This document shows positions 5,482 to 5,810 of a DNA stretch of 5,810 nucleotides, in pieces. The notes below the pieces were generated by a model. It was not told the DNA's origin and did no database searches. It worked only from the letters and a program-made list of their open reading frames with translations. How positions within the stretch are numbered: the first letter of the stretch is position 1; each line of letters begins with the position of its first letter. The translations under genes were made by a program, and so were the position numbers. The DNA comes from Actinomycetota bacterium. GTDB taxonomy: Bacteria; Actinomycetota; UBA4738. Location: the NCBI GenBank assembly GCA_005888465.1, contig VAYJ01000141.1, forward strand, positions 1 to 5,810. The letters are read 5' to 3'.

Positions 5482-5810
5482 TCAGTCGATGATGCCCTTC
5501 GACCGCAGATAGGTCGTCGGCCGCGCTCCATCCGGCGGTCGAAGGCGCGCCGGTCCGTGAGGTAGAGGTGCGCCAACCCCGCCTCCCTTGGGCGCGGAAG
5601 AGGGCGGCGGTGATTGCGTCGGCCTCGCGGTTGTATTCCGCCATCGCGGCCATCCACTCGTCGCTGTCCTCGACCTCGAAGCGCTCCTCGTATCGCGTCG
5701 TCAGGTCCCGGTCCCTCATGAGGTGGTCGCTGGCGAGGTCGAGGAGAGGCTGGGCGAGGAGGTAGAGGATCGCGTCGGGTGGCAGGGCACCCAGGTCGCG
5801 GACCACGCGG
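5482..5810 (-). pseudogene. Unidentified gene, C-terminal part, with two apparent frameshifts
   Basis: The minus-strand frame that enters from the right edge reads well through LPPDAILYLLAQPLLDLASD, DEWMAAMAEYNREADAITAA and LFRA. Near 5585-5592 the protein-like reading moves to another frame (EAGLAHLYLTDRRAFDRRME). Near 5521-5533 it moves to the third frame (ARPTTYLRSKGIID), ending at TGA 5482-5484. Joined, the pieces give a continuous soluble, mostly helical protein tail with a natural-looking end, which one unbroken frame does not (it becomes Arg/Ser/Thr-rich). I do not recognise the family. The start is not certain: a GTG at 5806 sits at the window edge, and the gene may extend beyond. Either the gene is decaying or the assembly has two single-base errors. 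Confidence 0.5.

Noticed and set aside
1..5810. CRISPR array, rRNA, insertion-sequence terminal repeats
   Set aside because: No regularly spaced repeats, no rRNA-like stretches and no paired terminal inverted repeats were seen.

Overview
This is a GC-rich bacterial window. GC-ending codons, GTG starts, strong AGGAGG-type ribosome binding sites and a tRNA 3' end without an encoded CCA suggest Actinomycetota or a similar high-GC soil lineage. The phylum is inferred, and no marker gene is present to settle it.

Layout: an intact core of four genes on the plus strand (about 1430-5020) lies between two stretches of decayed sequence. On the left (1-1400), the minus strand carries a partial unidentified gene running off the edge, the 3' end of a dead tyrosine recombinase (about 340-562), a broken short-chain dehydrogenase that loses its frame before the catalytic Tyr-Lys pair (567-1158), and a fragment resembling the dimerisation region of a sensor histidine kinase (1188-1364). 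On the right (5021-5810) there is a 3' fragment of a tRNA-Gly(CCC) gene (5128-5172), which looks like an attachment-site scar, some coding-like debris, and a frameshifted minus-strand gene reaching the window edge.

The core is the interesting part. A DGPF (YCII-related) protein gene (1515-1886) is followed after 4 bases by an ECF sigma factor with a long C-terminal extension, of the ECF42 type (1891-3111). Then comes a DUF899 thioredoxin-like gene (3203-4141). Two nearly superimposable promoter-like elements, TGTCGAAA-N15-AACG[T/C]CAT with a shared downstream AGTGAGA, lie upstream of the DGPF gene (1432-1470) and upstream of the DUF899 gene (3127-3165). They match the -35/-10 pattern I recall for ECF42 sigma factors (TGTCGA and CG[A/T]C). 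The simplest reading is that the sigma factor drives its own operon and also the DUF899 gene, giving a small self-contained regulon. The DUF899 frame also begins with a short Cys-containing hydrophobic segment that has its own strong ribosome binding site, and a second strong site sits inside the frame before the DUF899 part. This may be a two-form or fused protein.

An intact NADPH-type short-chain dehydrogenase (4271-5020) follows with its own leader and a possible repressor site, and without the sigma-type promoter. The recombinase remnant and the tRNA scar indicate that mobile DNA once inserted here, though the window does not show the boundaries of any such element.
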